From Nonomuraea africana (GTDB taxonomy: Bacteria; Actinomycetota; Actinomycetes; Streptosporangiales; Streptosporangiaceae), in the NCBI RefSeq assembly GCF_014873535.1, contig NZ_JADBEF010000001.1:8184001-8248000 (forward strand): a DNA stretch of 64,000 nt, in the 5' to 3' direction. The notes beneath the pieces were generated by a model. That model was given only the letters and a program-made list of their open reading frames with translations. It did no database searches and was not told the origin of the DNA. The translations under genes and the position numbers were made by a program. This document shows positions 32,697 to 40,164 of the stretch, piece after piece; the first letter of the stretch is position 1, and every line of letters begins with the position of its first letter.

Positions 32697-33119
32697 ATGA
32701 CAGGCTGGTGGGTGGTGCTGGCGACGCTGGCGCTCGGCACGGTGATCGGGGTGGTCAAGCTGCGCCGCGACGGAAGGCTGCGCGAGGCGCGGCAGAGCCT
32801 GACGGCTCAGGCGCTGGGCCACGAGCTGGGTGAGCGGGCGACGCTCGTGCAGTTCTCCACCGCGTTCTGCCAGCCCTGCAGGGCGACGCGCCGGGTGCTC
32901 GCCGACGTGACCGCGCTGGTGCCGGGCGTACGGCACGTCGAGATCGACGCCGAGTCCCGGCTCGACCTGGTGCGCGAGTTCGACATCATGCGCACACCGA
33001 CCGTCTTCGTCCTGGACGGCGCGGGAAACGTCGTGAAAAGGGCATCGGGGCAGCCCAGGAAGGCCGACGTGATCGCGGCGCTCGGTGGCGTCCTGTCTCA
33101 CAGGCCGGACGAGAAGTGA
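32697..33119 (+). CDS. Membrane-tethered thioredoxin-like protein
   Basis: 140 residues. One N-terminal TM (TGWWVVLATLALGTVIGVVK), then a thioredoxin fold with active site FCQPC (Cys58, Cys61), cis-Pro loop MRTPTVFVLDGAGNVVKRAS and the acidic helix VEIDAESRLDLVREF. It resembles mycobacterial ThiX, next to CysA2/SseC. Probable role: reduction of sulfur-transfer proteins or envelope disulfides. It lies downstream of the anti-sigma gene and just upstream of the sulfur operon's leader peptide, but its stop at 33119 and the leader at 33152 suggest separate promoters. Confidence 0.85.
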   Translation: MTGWWVVLATLALGTVIGVVKLRRDGRLREARQSLTAQALGHELGERATLVQFSTAFCQPCRATRRVLADVTALVPGVRHVEIDAESRLDLVREFDIMRTPTVFVLDGAGNVVKRASGQPRKADVIAALGGVLSHRPDEK

Positions 33120-33151
33120 CAGAAGGCGAGACGACAGGTAGTGTCGTCGCC

Positions 33152-33235
33152 ATGAACCCCACGACAGAGCTGCTGACGAAGCGGCGCGCGGTTGATTTCT
33201 GCCGCGTGTCCACCGCGCTCTGTCGCGCTGCCTGA
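33152..33235 (+). CDS. Cysteine-responsive-type leader peptide (27 residues)
   Basis: ATG-initiated peptide MNPTTELLTKRRAVDFCRV followed by STALCRAA and a stop. This is the 'LTKRR-VD-CRV---LCR' leader peptide found upstream of sulfur-assimilation genes in many actinomycetes, with Cys codons near the end. It precedes DUF4395, the sulfurtransferase and DUF1416 by 60 bp. Slow decoding of its two TGC/TGT codons under cysteine shortage could change expression of the operon (attenuation). The class assignment is from pattern; the mechanism is inferred. Confidence 0.72.
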   Translation: MNPTTELLTKRRAVDFCRVSTALCRAA

Positions 33236-33295
33236 GGACGGTCTCGCGCGGACATTCCGGTCCGCCCCCATCCGACCCTTCAGGAGCATCCCACG

Positions 33296-33697
33296 ATGCG
33301 TGCCGACCCTAGAGTGCTGCGCCTCGGCGCGGCCGTCACCACCCTGGTCCTCGCTCTCGTCCTGGTGACGGAGAGCGGCTGGCTGCTGGCCGTCCAGGCG
33401 GTGGTGTTCGCCGCCGGTGTGGCGGGTCGCTCGCCGTACAAGGTGTTCTTCAGGAGTCCGCCGACGAAGACGGAAGACGCCCGCCCGCCGCGGTTCGCGC
33501 AGGCGGTGGGGCTTTCCTTCGCGGTCGCGGGGCTGATCGGTTTCATCGCGGGGATCACGCCGCTCGCCCTCGGGGCGACGGCCGCGGCTCTCCTCGCCGC
33601 CTTCCTCAACGCAGCCTTCGGATTCTGCCTCGGCTGCGAGATGTACCTGATGATTCGCCGTCTACTGCCCGCTGCCAACATGGAGGTTCCGCAATGA
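33296..33697 (+). CDS. DUF4395 membrane protein
   Basis: 133 residues, four hydrophobic segments, with the family blocks VLRLGAAVTTLVLALVLV, GRSPYKVFFRS, PPRFAQAVGLSFAVAGLIGF and the Cys-containing C-terminus FGFCLGCEMYLMIRRL. The two cysteines in CLGC are conserved and suggest a thiol role. DUF4395 genes recur beside thioredoxins and rhodaneses. It overlaps the sulfurtransferase start by 4 bp (ATGA at 33694), and so is coupled to it. Confidence 0.88.
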   Translation: MRADPRVLRLGAAVTTLVLALVLVTESGWLLAVQAVVFAAGVAGRSPYKVFFRSPPTKTEDARPPRFAQAVGLSFAVAGLIGFIAGITPLALGATAAALLAAFLNAAFGFCLGCEMYLMIRRLLPAANMEVPQ

Positions 33698-34533
33698 GCC
33701 GCTCCGCCGCCCTGGTGGATGCCGACTGGGTCGAGGCCAACCTCGACACGCCCGGTGTCGTGCTCGTCGAGGTCGACGAGGACACCAGCGCCTACGCCAA
33801 GGGCCACATCCGCAACGCCGTCAGGATCGACTGGAAGGCCGACCTGCAGGACCCCGTCCGCCGCGACTTCGTGGACAAGGCGGGCTTCGAGGCCCTGCTG
33901 TCCGAGCGCGGCATCTCCAACGACGACCTGGTGGTCCTGTACGGCGGCAACAACAACTGGTTCGCCGCCTACGCCTACTGGTACTTCAAGCTCTACGGCC
34001 ACACCAACGTGAAGCTGCTCGACGGCGGCCGCAAGAAGTGGGAGCTCGACTCCCGCGAACTGGTGACCGACGTTCAGTCCCGCCCCGCGACGACCTACAC
34101 CGCGAAGGAGCAGGACACCTCGATCCGCGCCTTCCGCGACGAGGCCGTCAACGCGATCGGCAAGCTCAACCTGGTGGACGTGCGCTCGCCCGACGAGTTC
34201 ACCGGGAAGCTGCTGGCCCCGGCCCACCTGCCGCAGGAGCAGGCGCAGCGCGCGGGGCACATTCCCACCGCTCGCAACATCCCGTGGTCCAAGGCGGCCA
34301 ACGACGACGGCACCTTCAAGTCCGACGACGAGCTCAAGGAGCTCTACGCCGGCGCCGGCGTCGACTTCGGCAAGGACACCATCGCCTACTGCCGCATCGG
34401 CGAGCGGTCCGCGCACACGTGGTTCGTGCTGCACGAGATCCTCGACCAGGCCAATGTGAAGAACTACGACGGTTCGTGGACCGAGTACGGCTCGCTCGTG
34501 GGCGTGCCGATCGAGCTGGGGGAGGCCCGCTAA
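33694..34533 (+). CDS. Thiosulfate sulfurtransferase (rhodanese), CysA2/SseA type
   Basis: 279 residues, two rhodanese domains. The first is inactive (VLVEVDEDTSAYAKGHIRNA, LVVLYGGNNNWFAAYAYWYF). The second is active, with Cys near 232 in DTIAYCRIGERSAHTWFVLH. Linker LVDVRSPDEFTGK and AGHIPTARNIPWSKA are canonical. It transfers sulfane sulfur from thiosulfate to cyanide or cellular thiols. It is in an operon with DUF4395 upstream and DUF1416 downstream (TAATG overlap), under the leader peptide. The order matches mycobacterial cysA2-sseC2. Confidence 0.94.
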   Translation: MSRSAALVDADWVEANLDTPGVVLVEVDEDTSAYAKGHIRNAVRIDWKADLQDPVRRDFVDKAGFEALLSERGISNDDLVVLYGGNNNWFAAYAYWYFKLYGHTNVKLLDGGRKKWELDSRELVTDVQSRPATTYTAKEQDTSIRAFRDEAVNAIGKLNLVDVRSPDEFTGKLLAPAHLPQEQAQRAGHIPTARNIPWSKAANDDGTFKSDDELKELYAGAGVDFGKDTIAYCRIGERSAHTWFVLHEILDQANVKNYDGSWTEYGSLVGVPIELGEAR

Positions 34534-34838
34534 TGACTGTTTCGACTCAGGGTTGCGCCGCTCCGGAGCAGACTGTCGCGCTGCCCGCCGGAATCGACCT
34601 CTCCACCCAGTCCGTGATCCAGGGTGTGGTGACCGGCGCGGGCACCGCCTACGCCCGCCTGCTCGACCACTCGGGCGAGTTCACCGGCGAGGTCGTGGTG
34701 TCCGACGAGGGCATCTTCCGCTTCTTCGCCGCCCCGGGTGACTGGACCGTCCGCATCATCGCGGGCGGCGGCGTCACCAGGGATGTTCCCGTGCAGGCCA
34801 AGCTGGGCGAGGTCGCCCAGCTGTCCGTCACGGTCTGA
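34533..34838 (+). CDS. sseC: DUF1416 (SseC-like) protein
   Basis: 101 residues, start overlapping the sulfurtransferase stop. Compact beta sandwich: GCAAPEQTVALPAGIDLSTQ, VIQGVVTGAGTAYARLLDHS, GEFTGEVVVSDEGIFRFFAA, PGDWTVRIIAGGG. Orthologous to mycobacterial SseC, always adjacent to the CysA2-type rhodanese; the biochemical role is unknown. The N-terminal GCAAPEQT cysteine is a candidate sulfur acceptor. It closes the operon before a perfect 16-bp terminator hairpin. Confidence 0.88.
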   Translation: MTVSTQGCAAPEQTVALPAGIDLSTQSVIQGVVTGAGTAYARLLDHSGEFTGEVVVSDEGIFRFFAAPGDWTVRIIAGGGVTRDVPVQAKLGEVAQLSVTV

Positions 34839-34854
34839 TCGCTCCAGACACCGG

Positions 34855-34890
34855 GAAGGGGGTCGCGTCCACCAGGACGCGACCCCCTTC
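34855..34890 (+). terminator. Strong intrinsic terminator of the sulfur operon
   Basis: Perfect 16-bp stem (GAAGGGGGTCGCGTCC with its complement) and ACCA loop, 17 bp after the DUF1416 stop. Confidence 0.88.
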
Positions 34891-34945
34891 TGGCGTTCCC
34901 GCGTCGGTCTGCAACGATTCGGCGGGCGCCGGTGTTGAAGAGAAC

Positions 34946-35500
34946 GTGAACCAACTCGACTGCCTGGACCCGGTCAGGAAGGCGCTGCTCGACGACCTCG
35001 ACGCGGGGTTCGCCGAGTTGTACGGCGCCTACCGCGGCCTGGCGTTCTCGACCGCGCTACGGCTCAGCGGCCGGTGGGCGGACGCCGAGGACCTGACGGC
35101 GGAGGCGTTCCTCCGCGCCTACCGGGCGTTGGCGGGTTACGATCGCGCGCGCATCGCCGCGCTGCAGCCGCGCCCCTGGCTGATGACGATCCTCATGAAC
35201 GTGTGGCGCAACTGCGTCCGCAGCCGCGTCCGCCACCCGCCGCCCGACCTGATGGAAGAGCCGGTGGACTCCATGGACACCGGCGAGGGTGTGGAGGCGG
35301 CGGCCGAGCGGCGCGAGACCGGCGGCGAGCTGGCCGAGCTGCTGAGCCTGCTGCCCGAGGACCAGCGCGCCGCGGTGGTGCTCAGGCATGTCATCGACCT
35401 GCCGGTCAGCGAGGTGGCCACGGTGCTCGGTCTCCCGCAGGGCACGGTGAAGTCGCACGTGTCGCGGGGCCTCAAGCGTCTGAGGGAGATGACCCGATGA
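34946..35500 (+). CDS. ECF sigma factor coupled to an Ogt-Ada fusion gene
   Basis: 184 residues from a GTG. Region 2: FAELYGAYRGLAFSTALRLS, DAEDLTAEAFLRAYRALAGY, QPRPWLMTILMNVWRNCVRS. Region 4: LPEDQRAAVVLRHVIDLPVS, VLGLPQGTVKSHVSRGLKRL. Its stop overlaps the start of the downstream methyltransferase (ATGA at 35497), the place where an anti-sigma gene is normally found. No anti-sigma factor is visible. It is likely to direct transcription of its own operon in response to alkylation damage; that is inference from context. Confidence 0.9.
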   Translation: MNQLDCLDPVRKALLDDLDAGFAELYGAYRGLAFSTALRLSGRWADAEDLTAEAFLRAYRALAGYDRARIAALQPRPWLMTILMNVWRNCVRSRVRHPPPDLMEEPVDSMDTGEGVEAAAERRETGGELAELLSLLPEDQRAAVVLRHVIDLPVSEVATVLGLPQGTVKSHVSRGLKRLREMTR

Positions 35501-36258
35501 ACCAGGATCCGTTGCTCTCCGGGCTCGCCGGCCTGGTGGCCGACGCCCCCGAGGGACTGCTCGACAGGATCGCCGCCCGCTGGGTGCGCGTGGAGGGACC
35601 GCTGGGCGAGGTGTCCGTGGCCGCCACCGACCAGGGCGTGGCCTTCCTGCGCCACTATGACGACCCCGCCGCGGCTGACGGGTTCGCCGCGGAGTTCAGG
35701 GCCCGCTTCGGCAGGCCGCTGCTGCCCGGCGACCGCCCGCCCGCGGGCCTGATGCCCGCGCTGCGCAAGGGGAAGGCCGCGGGGCTGCGGCTCGACCTGC
35801 GAGAGCTGAGCGACTTCCAGCGTGACGTGCTGACCGCCACGCAGCGCATCCCGCGCGGCGAGGTGCGGCCCTACGCCTGGATCGCCCGTCAGATCGGCAG
35901 GCCGGGGGCCGTGCGCGCGGTCGGCACCGCCCTGGCCCGCAACCCCGTCCCGCTGCTCGTCCCCTGTCACCGGGTCGTCAGGTCGGACGGCGCGGCGGGC
36001 GACTACGTCTTCGGCGCCGCGGCCAAGGAGCGGCTGCTCAGGCAGGAGGGCGTGGACCTCGACGGGCTGCGCGAGCTGGCGGAGGCGAACGTCTTCTACC
36101 TGGCCAGCGACACCACCGGCATCGTGTGCTTCCCCACCTGCCACAACGCCAGGCGCATCACGCCCAGGCACCGGCACGGCTTCCGCAGCGTCGCGCAGGC
36201 GGAGTCCGCGGGCTACCGCGCCTGCCGTACGTGCAGGCCGGGGGAGGTGGCGGCGTGA
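35497..36258 (+). CDS. O6-alkylguanine-DNA alkyltransferase fused to a C-terminal Ada zinc domain
   Basis: 253 residues. The N-terminal 95 residues are a lead region (LLDRIAARWVRVEGPLGEVS). The Ogt/AGT core follows: LSDFQRDVLTATQRIPRGEV, YAWIARQIGRPGAVRAVGTA, and active site LLVPCHRVVRSDG (Cys about 156). Residues 195-250 form an Ada-type zinc domain with CxxxC...CxxC (GIVCFPTCHNARR, YRACRTCRPGE), placed at the C-terminus rather than the N-terminus as in E. coli Ada. One of these cysteines should accept methyl from DNA phosphotriesters. The protein could therefore both repair O6-alkylguanine and sense methylation. It is translationally coupled to the sigma factor upstream and to a small gene downstream (GTGA). 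Confidence 0.9.
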   Translation: MNQDPLLSGLAGLVADAPEGLLDRIAARWVRVEGPLGEVSVAATDQGVAFLRHYDDPAAADGFAAEFRARFGRPLLPGDRPPAGLMPALRKGKAAGLRLDLRELSDFQRDVLTATQRIPRGEVRPYAWIARQIGRPGAVRAVGTALARNPVPLLVPCHRVVRSDGAAGDYVFGAAAKERLLRQEGVDLDGLRELAEANVFYLASDTTGIVCFPTCHNARRITPRHRHGFRSVAQAESAGYRACRTCRPGEVAA

Positions 36259-36731
36259 GCGCCGAGCCCACCGCAGCGCTGACCGCCGAGCTGACCGCCG
36301 AGCTGACCACGGTGGTGCGGCTGGCGAGCCAGCACCATCCGCTCCTGGTGAACGTCGGCCACGGGCGGTCGGCGGCCTCGCTGGAGCGGGCGCGCTCCTT
36401 CGTCGAGACGTGGGAGGCCAGGGGCGGGCAGGTCGGAGAAGTGGTGTCGTGGCCGACGGAGGCGGCGTCGTGGCTGCGGCCCGCCTGCCGGATGGTCACG
36501 GGACATCCCGACCTCTGGGTGGTGGCCGACGAGCCGGAGGGCTGGACGGGCATGGGACGGCGGCTGGTGGCGACGGGCGTGTGGCGGCCCTGCAGGACCA
36601 TCGCGTTCGCGGGGCTGGCCGTGCCCGAGCTGCCCGCCCTGGCGGGGGAGGAGGCCACGGAGGGCCTGCGCGGCGCGCTGGCCGACGGAAGGCTGTGGCT
36701 GGTCAGCGAGGGTCAGCTGGTGGCGGGATAG
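36255..36731 (+). CDS. Conserved hypothetical protein, third gene of the sigma-Ogt operon
   Basis: 158 residues from a GTG overlapping the Ogt-Ada stop. Near the N-terminus a short duplicated motif (LTAELTAELTT) occurs, followed by LASQHHPLLVNVGHGRSAAS, VETWEARGGQVGEVVSWPTE, VTGHPDLWVVADEPEGWTGM and VWRPCRTIAFAGLAVPELPA. No TM segments. The LVNVG, WVVAD and IAFAG strands suggest an alpha/beta fold. I do not recognise a family. Its coupling suggests a role with alkyl-DNA repair. The 3' end overlaps the convergent XRE gene by 19 bp. Confidence 0.65.
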   Translation: MSAEPTAALTAELTAELTTVVRLASQHHPLLVNVGHGRSAASLERARSFVETWEARGGQVGEVVSWPTEAASWLRPACRMVTGHPDLWVVADEPEGWTGMGRRLVATGVWRPCRTIAFAGLAVPELPALAGEEATEGLRGALADGRLWLVSEGQLVAG

Positions 36732-37252
36732 CGGATGAGCAGCGAGGCGAGCACCTCCTCGGCGCCGACGGCCGCGTAGCCGTGCGGGACGTCCGAGCGC
36801 CAGGTGAGGTAGCCGCCCGGCCCGGCCACCAGGGGTGAGTCGAGCGGGCCCGCGCGGAGCGTGCCGGTGAAGACCGTGATGTGCTCGGTCACGCCCTCGT
36901 GGTGCGCGGGCGAGGTCTGGGTGGCGCCCGGCGGCACGCGCATGCGGTAGAGCTCGTAGGTGACGCCCTCGTCCTCGAACACCTCCAGCAGGGAGGCGAC
37001 CACCGCCTCGCCGCGCATCACCACCGGCTCGGTCGTGGCGCCGAGAACGGCCGCTATGGGCACGCCGAGCTGCGCGGTGATCGCCCACAGGGTGTCGAGG
37101 GTCGGGTTGCGGGTGCCCGTCTCGACGCCCGACAGCGTCGCCTTGCCCACTCCCGCGCGCCGGGCCAGCTCCGACAGCGAGAGGCCGCGCTCCTCGCGCA
37201 TCCGGCGCAGCCTCGCGCCGACCTCACGCAGGTCCCCGTCGATCGCGCTCAT
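36713..37252 (-). CDS. XRE-family regulator with cupin effector domain
   Basis: 179 residues from the ATG at 37252 (AGGA nine bases upstream; an ATG three codons earlier overlaps that site). HTH at about 12-66 (LRRMREERGLSLSELARRAG, VGKATLSGVETGTRNPTLDT). The cupin_2 barrel is at about 100-170 (RMRVPPGATQTSPAHHEGVT, EHITVFTGTLRAGPLDSP, YLTWRSDVPHGYAAVG). The cupin His/Glu residues may bind metal and a small ligand. It is divergent from benE, and a strong palindrome sits on the benE start codon, so it is very likely the benE repressor. Confidence 0.9.
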   Translation of the reverse strand: MSAIDGDLREVGARLRRMREERGLSLSELARRAGVGKATLSGVETGTRNPTLDTLWAITAQLGVPIAAVLGATTEPVVMRGEAVVASLLEVFEDEGVTYELYRMRVPPGATQTSPAHHEGVTEHITVFTGTLRAGPLDSPLVAGPGGYLTWRSDVPHGYAAVGAEEVLASLLIRYPATS

Positions 37253-37278
37253 GAGGGACATCCTGCCGGATCTGTTAG

Positions 37279-37296
37279 TGTTCCGTATATGGAACA
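37279..37296. promoter_or_regulatory. Palindromic operator over the benE start codon
   Basis: TGTTCC-GTATAT-GGAACA has perfect 6-bp arms and a near-symmetric TATA centre. It spans the benE ATG (37289-37291) and lies 27 bp from the divergent XRE-cupin start. Binding would block both transcription and translation start of benE. Confidence 0.68.
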
Positions 37297-38461
37297 GACA
37301 CGCCCGATCGTCGCCGGTGTGGTGACCGCCTTGGTGGGCTTCGCCAGCTCGTTCACCGTGGTCCTCGCCGGGCTGCGCGGGGTCGGGGCCGACGACCTTC
37401 AGGCGGCCTCAGGGCTGCTGGTGCTGTGTGTCGCGGTCGGCGTCGTCTCCATCACGCTCGGGCTCCGTTACCGGATGCCCATCGCCATCGCCTGGTCGAC
37501 TCCGGGTGCGGCGCTGCTGATGACCGCCGGAGGGTCGTTCGCCGAGGCGGTCGGCGCTTTCGTGGTGTGCGGGCTGCTCATCATGGCCGCGGGGCTGGTG
37601 CCGTGGCTCGGCCGAGCCATCGCGGCGATCCCGGGGCCCATCGCGGCGGCGATGCTCGCCGGTGTCCTGCTCAAGCTCTGTCTCGCGCCGGTGCACGCCA
37701 TGCTCGACGTGCCGTACCTCGCCGGTCCCGTGATCCTGGTCTGGGCGCTGCTCTTCCGGTTCGCCCGCACGTGGGCGGTGCCCGGCGCGCTGCTGACCGC
37801 GATCGTGGCCATCGCGCTGACCTCGCGGCCGGCCGACCTGGACGTCACGCCGGTGATCGAGCTCACCGTGCCGGTCTTCACCGTTCCCTCGATCGTCGGG
37901 ATCGCGGTGCCGCTGTTCCTGGTCACCATGGCCGCCCAGAACGTGCCCGGCATGGCCGTCCTGTCCGGCTACGGCTTCCGCCCGCCGCTGCGCGGCGTTC
38001 TCCTGACGACGGGAGCGGCCAGCGCGCTGGGCGCGCCCTTCGGCGGGCACGCGATCAACCTGGCCGCCATCACCGCGGCGCTGGCCGCCTCACCGGAGGC
38101 CTCGCCCGACCCCTCCCGCCGCTGGATCGCCTCCGTCACCGCGGGAGTCTCCATGATCGGGCTCGGGCTCTGCTCCAGCGCGGCGGCCGCCCTCGTGCTC
38201 CTGTCGCCGCCCGTCCTGGTGGAGGCGGTCGCCGGGCTCGCGCTCTTCGGCGCGCTCGGCGCCGCCCTGTCGTCGGCCTTCACGCGGGCCGACGGCAGGG
38301 AGGGCGCCGTCGTCACCTTCGTCGTGACCGCCTCGGGGGTCACCTGGGCAGGCGTCGGCTCGGCGTTCTGGGGCCTGGTCGCCGGCGGCCTCATGCACCT
38401 GCTGGTACGGCCGGCTCAGCCGGCCAGCTTGCGCTCCACCCTGCCGACCGACTCCGCGTAG
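37289..38461 (+). CDS. benE: BenE-family benzoate/proton symporter
   Basis: 390 residues, about twelve TM helices. The BenE signature PIAIAWSTPGAALLMTAGGS, then VCGLLIMAAGLVPWLGRAIA, MLAGVLLKLCLAPVHAML, LVTMAAQNVPGMAVLSGYGF and APFGGHAINLAAITAALAAS are all clear. No benzoate catabolic genes accompany it, so the true substrate may be another aromatic acid or purine-like compound. Control by the divergent XRE-cupin is likely. The 3' end overlaps the convergent TPR gene by 46 bp. Confidence 0.92.
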   Translation: MEQTRPIVAGVVTALVGFASSFTVVLAGLRGVGADDLQAASGLLVLCVAVGVVSITLGLRYRMPIAIAWSTPGAALLMTAGGSFAEAVGAFVVCGLLIMAAGLVPWLGRAIAAIPGPIAAAMLAGVLLKLCLAPVHAMLDVPYLAGPVILVWALLFRFARTWAVPGALLTAIVAIALTSRPADLDVTPVIELTVPVFTVPSIVGIAVPLFLVTMAAQNVPGMAVLSGYGFRPPLRGVLLTTGAASALGAPFGGHAINLAAITAALAASPEASPDPSRRWIASVTAGVSMIGLGLCSSAAAALVLLSPPVLVEAVAGLALFGALGAALSSAFTRADGREGAVVTFVVTASGVTWAGVGSAFWGLVAGGLMHLLVRPAQPASLRSTLPTDSA

Positions 38462-38790
38462 TCGGGGTCGGCGTGCATCGCGGCGGCCATGCGCAGCTGC
38501 GGCAGGGCCTCGGTCAGCAGGCTCGACCGCTCCAGCGTCCTGCCGAGCAGGAAGCGGGCGTAGTGGTCGCTGGGGTCCCGCTCGAGCAGCGCCGTCAGCG
38601 CCTCCCTCGCCCTGCCCAGCTGGGCAGAGTGGTAGTAGGCGCGGGCGGCGAGCTCCTGCAGGCCGTGGTCGTCGCCGTGCTCCTCGAGCAGCGGCTCCAG
38701 CATCATCAGGGCGCCGAGCGGGTCCTTCATCCCGAGGAGGCGCTCGGCGAAGCGGTAGCGCTCGATCTCGTTCACGGGTTGTTTGAACAC
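38416..38790 (-). CDS. Small tetratricopeptide-repeat protein
   Basis: 124 residues from a GTG at 38790; another GTG lies five codons in. Three helical repeats (YRFAERLLGMKDPLGALMML, LQELAARAYYHSAQLGRARE, YARFLLGRTLERSSLLTEAL) match the TPR/bacterial-tetratrico pattern. Such short cytoplasmic TPR proteins are common in actinomycetes as protein-binding adaptors. No enzyme domain. The 3' end overlaps benE on the opposite strand. Confidence 0.8.
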   Translation of the reverse strand: MFKQPVNEIERYRFAERLLGMKDPLGALMMLEPLLEEHGDDHGLQELAARAYYHSAQLGRAREALTALLERDPSDHYARFLLGRTLERSSLLTEALPQLRMAAAMHADPDYAESVGRVERKLAG

Positions 38791-38844
38791 TCAACTACTG
38801 GTTCGCATTCCCGGTGTTAACCGTGTAACGCTACGATTCACCAG

Positions 38845-40164
38845 ATGTCAGGATCGACTGGTGTGGCGACACCGCCCCGACCTGCGCCGACACCGGCCCA
38901 GCGGATGCCGTCGCCGTTCTCGCTGCCCGTGCACGCTCTACGCCTCGCGGGCAAGTGCGCGCTGCCCTTGATCATGTGGTTCTCGGTGGGCGAGGCCGCC
39001 AGATTCGGCCTGCTCTACCTGGGCACCGAGATCTCCCATGGCGACTACCGCCAGGCCCGCCTCGTCGCGACCATCGCGGTGATGACGCTCGTCGTCATGC
39101 TCGCCATGGCGATCACCGCGGGCATGCTCCACAGCCTGCGTGGCGCGCTCTGGGAGACCGCCGCGCGAGGGGGTGAGAGCGAGCGGTTCTGGGTGGCGCT
39201 CGACAGGATCGCGCCCGCGTTCGCCGCGATCTACCTGACGTGGAACTTCGTCCGGCGCGACGCCCAGGCCTTCATCCAGCTCGACTGGCTGCACAACCAG
39301 GACGAGAACTTCTACAAGCCGATCCTGGCCGCGGCGGCGGAAGGCAAGAAGGCCGAGACCACGGCCGGCATGGGCCTCGCCGACCTCGACTGGCGCGTGT
39401 CGCTGGCCTCGATGCTGGTGGCGATGGGGCTCAGGTGGTTCTTCAACCGCATGGTCGAGCGCGGCGAGGGCAAAGCCGCGGGCGTGGCGTCCGCGCTGTC
39501 GGAGTTCGCGCTCTTCTTCTTCGGCCTGAACGCCACCCTGACCCTCGCCTCGCTGCGCGCCGACTGGGTCGGGAACCGGCAGGTGGTCGCCGAGTCGGGC
39601 GAGCTGTGGCAGCAGGCCAGGGAGAACGTGCCGGGCTGGGAGGCCTTCTGGGCCGCGGTCGGCGAGGTGCGTCCCTACCTGGTGGACGCGCTGATCGTGC
39701 CGCTCACCTGGCTGACCATCGCGATCCTCGTCTTCGGCGCCTTCAGCGAGGAGGCCCGTACGGCGGTGCGCGGCGTTCGCCGCCTCGAAGCGGGCGTCGA
39801 CCGGCTGGAGCAGTCGCACGACCTCACCCAGCGCTCCTTCAACCGCGTCACGGGCAGCTTCGTGGAGCGGTGGGTCCCGCTGGTCAACACCTTCAGGCTG
39901 GTCGTCAAGGGCGGCGCTCCGCTCTTCGGGCTGATGTGCCTGCTCTACGTGTCCCTGCGCCTCGGCGCCGACTACGCCGACAGGGGCGTGCGCACGCTCA
40001 TCGGCTCCGAGACGCCGTACTGGTGGCTCGTCATCGGTCAGCCGGTCTCCTTCGTCAAGGACCTGCTGGTGACCACGCTGACGATGTGCCTGCTGGCCGC
40101 GACGTTCGACATCGCGGCCACCAGGGCGAGGCTCACCGGCCAGGCCGTCAGCGACGGAACCTGA
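38845..40164 (+). CDS. Large polytopic membrane protein, component of the 38.8-47.3 kb cluster
   Basis: 439 residues with a Pro-rich cytoplasmic start (TPPRPAPTPAQRMPSP) and about six TM segments (LPLIMWFSVGEAARFGLLYL, VATIAVMTLVVMLAMAITAG, LSEFALFFFGLNATLTLASL, PLTWLTIAILVFGAFSEEAR, LFGLMCLLYVSLRLGADYAD, a final helix near 405-425). The long conserved loop RRDAQAFIQLDWLHNQDENF is probably extracytoplasmic. I recognise no transporter or enzyme family. It is convergent with, and overlaps by 17 bp, the first of three envelope-protein genes, and I group it with them by position. Confidence 0.72.
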   Translation: MSGSTGVATPPRPAPTPAQRMPSPFSLPVHALRLAGKCALPLIMWFSVGEAARFGLLYLGTEISHGDYRQARLVATIAVMTLVVMLAMAITAGMLHSLRGALWETAARGGESERFWVALDRIAPAFAAIYLTWNFVRRDAQAFIQLDWLHNQDENFYKPILAAAAEGKKAETTAGMGLADLDWRVSLASMLVAMGLRWFFNRMVERGEGKAAGVASALSEFALFFFGLNATLTLASLRADWVGNRQVVAESGELWQQARENVPGWEAFWAAVGEVRPYLVDALIVPLTWLTIAILVFGAFSEEARTAVRGVRRLEAGVDRLEQSHDLTQRSFNRVTGSFVERWVPLVNTFRLVVKGGAPLFGLMCLLYVSLRLGADYADRGVRTLIGSETPYWWLVIGQPVSFVKDLLVTTLTMCLLAATFDIAATRARLTGQAVSDGT

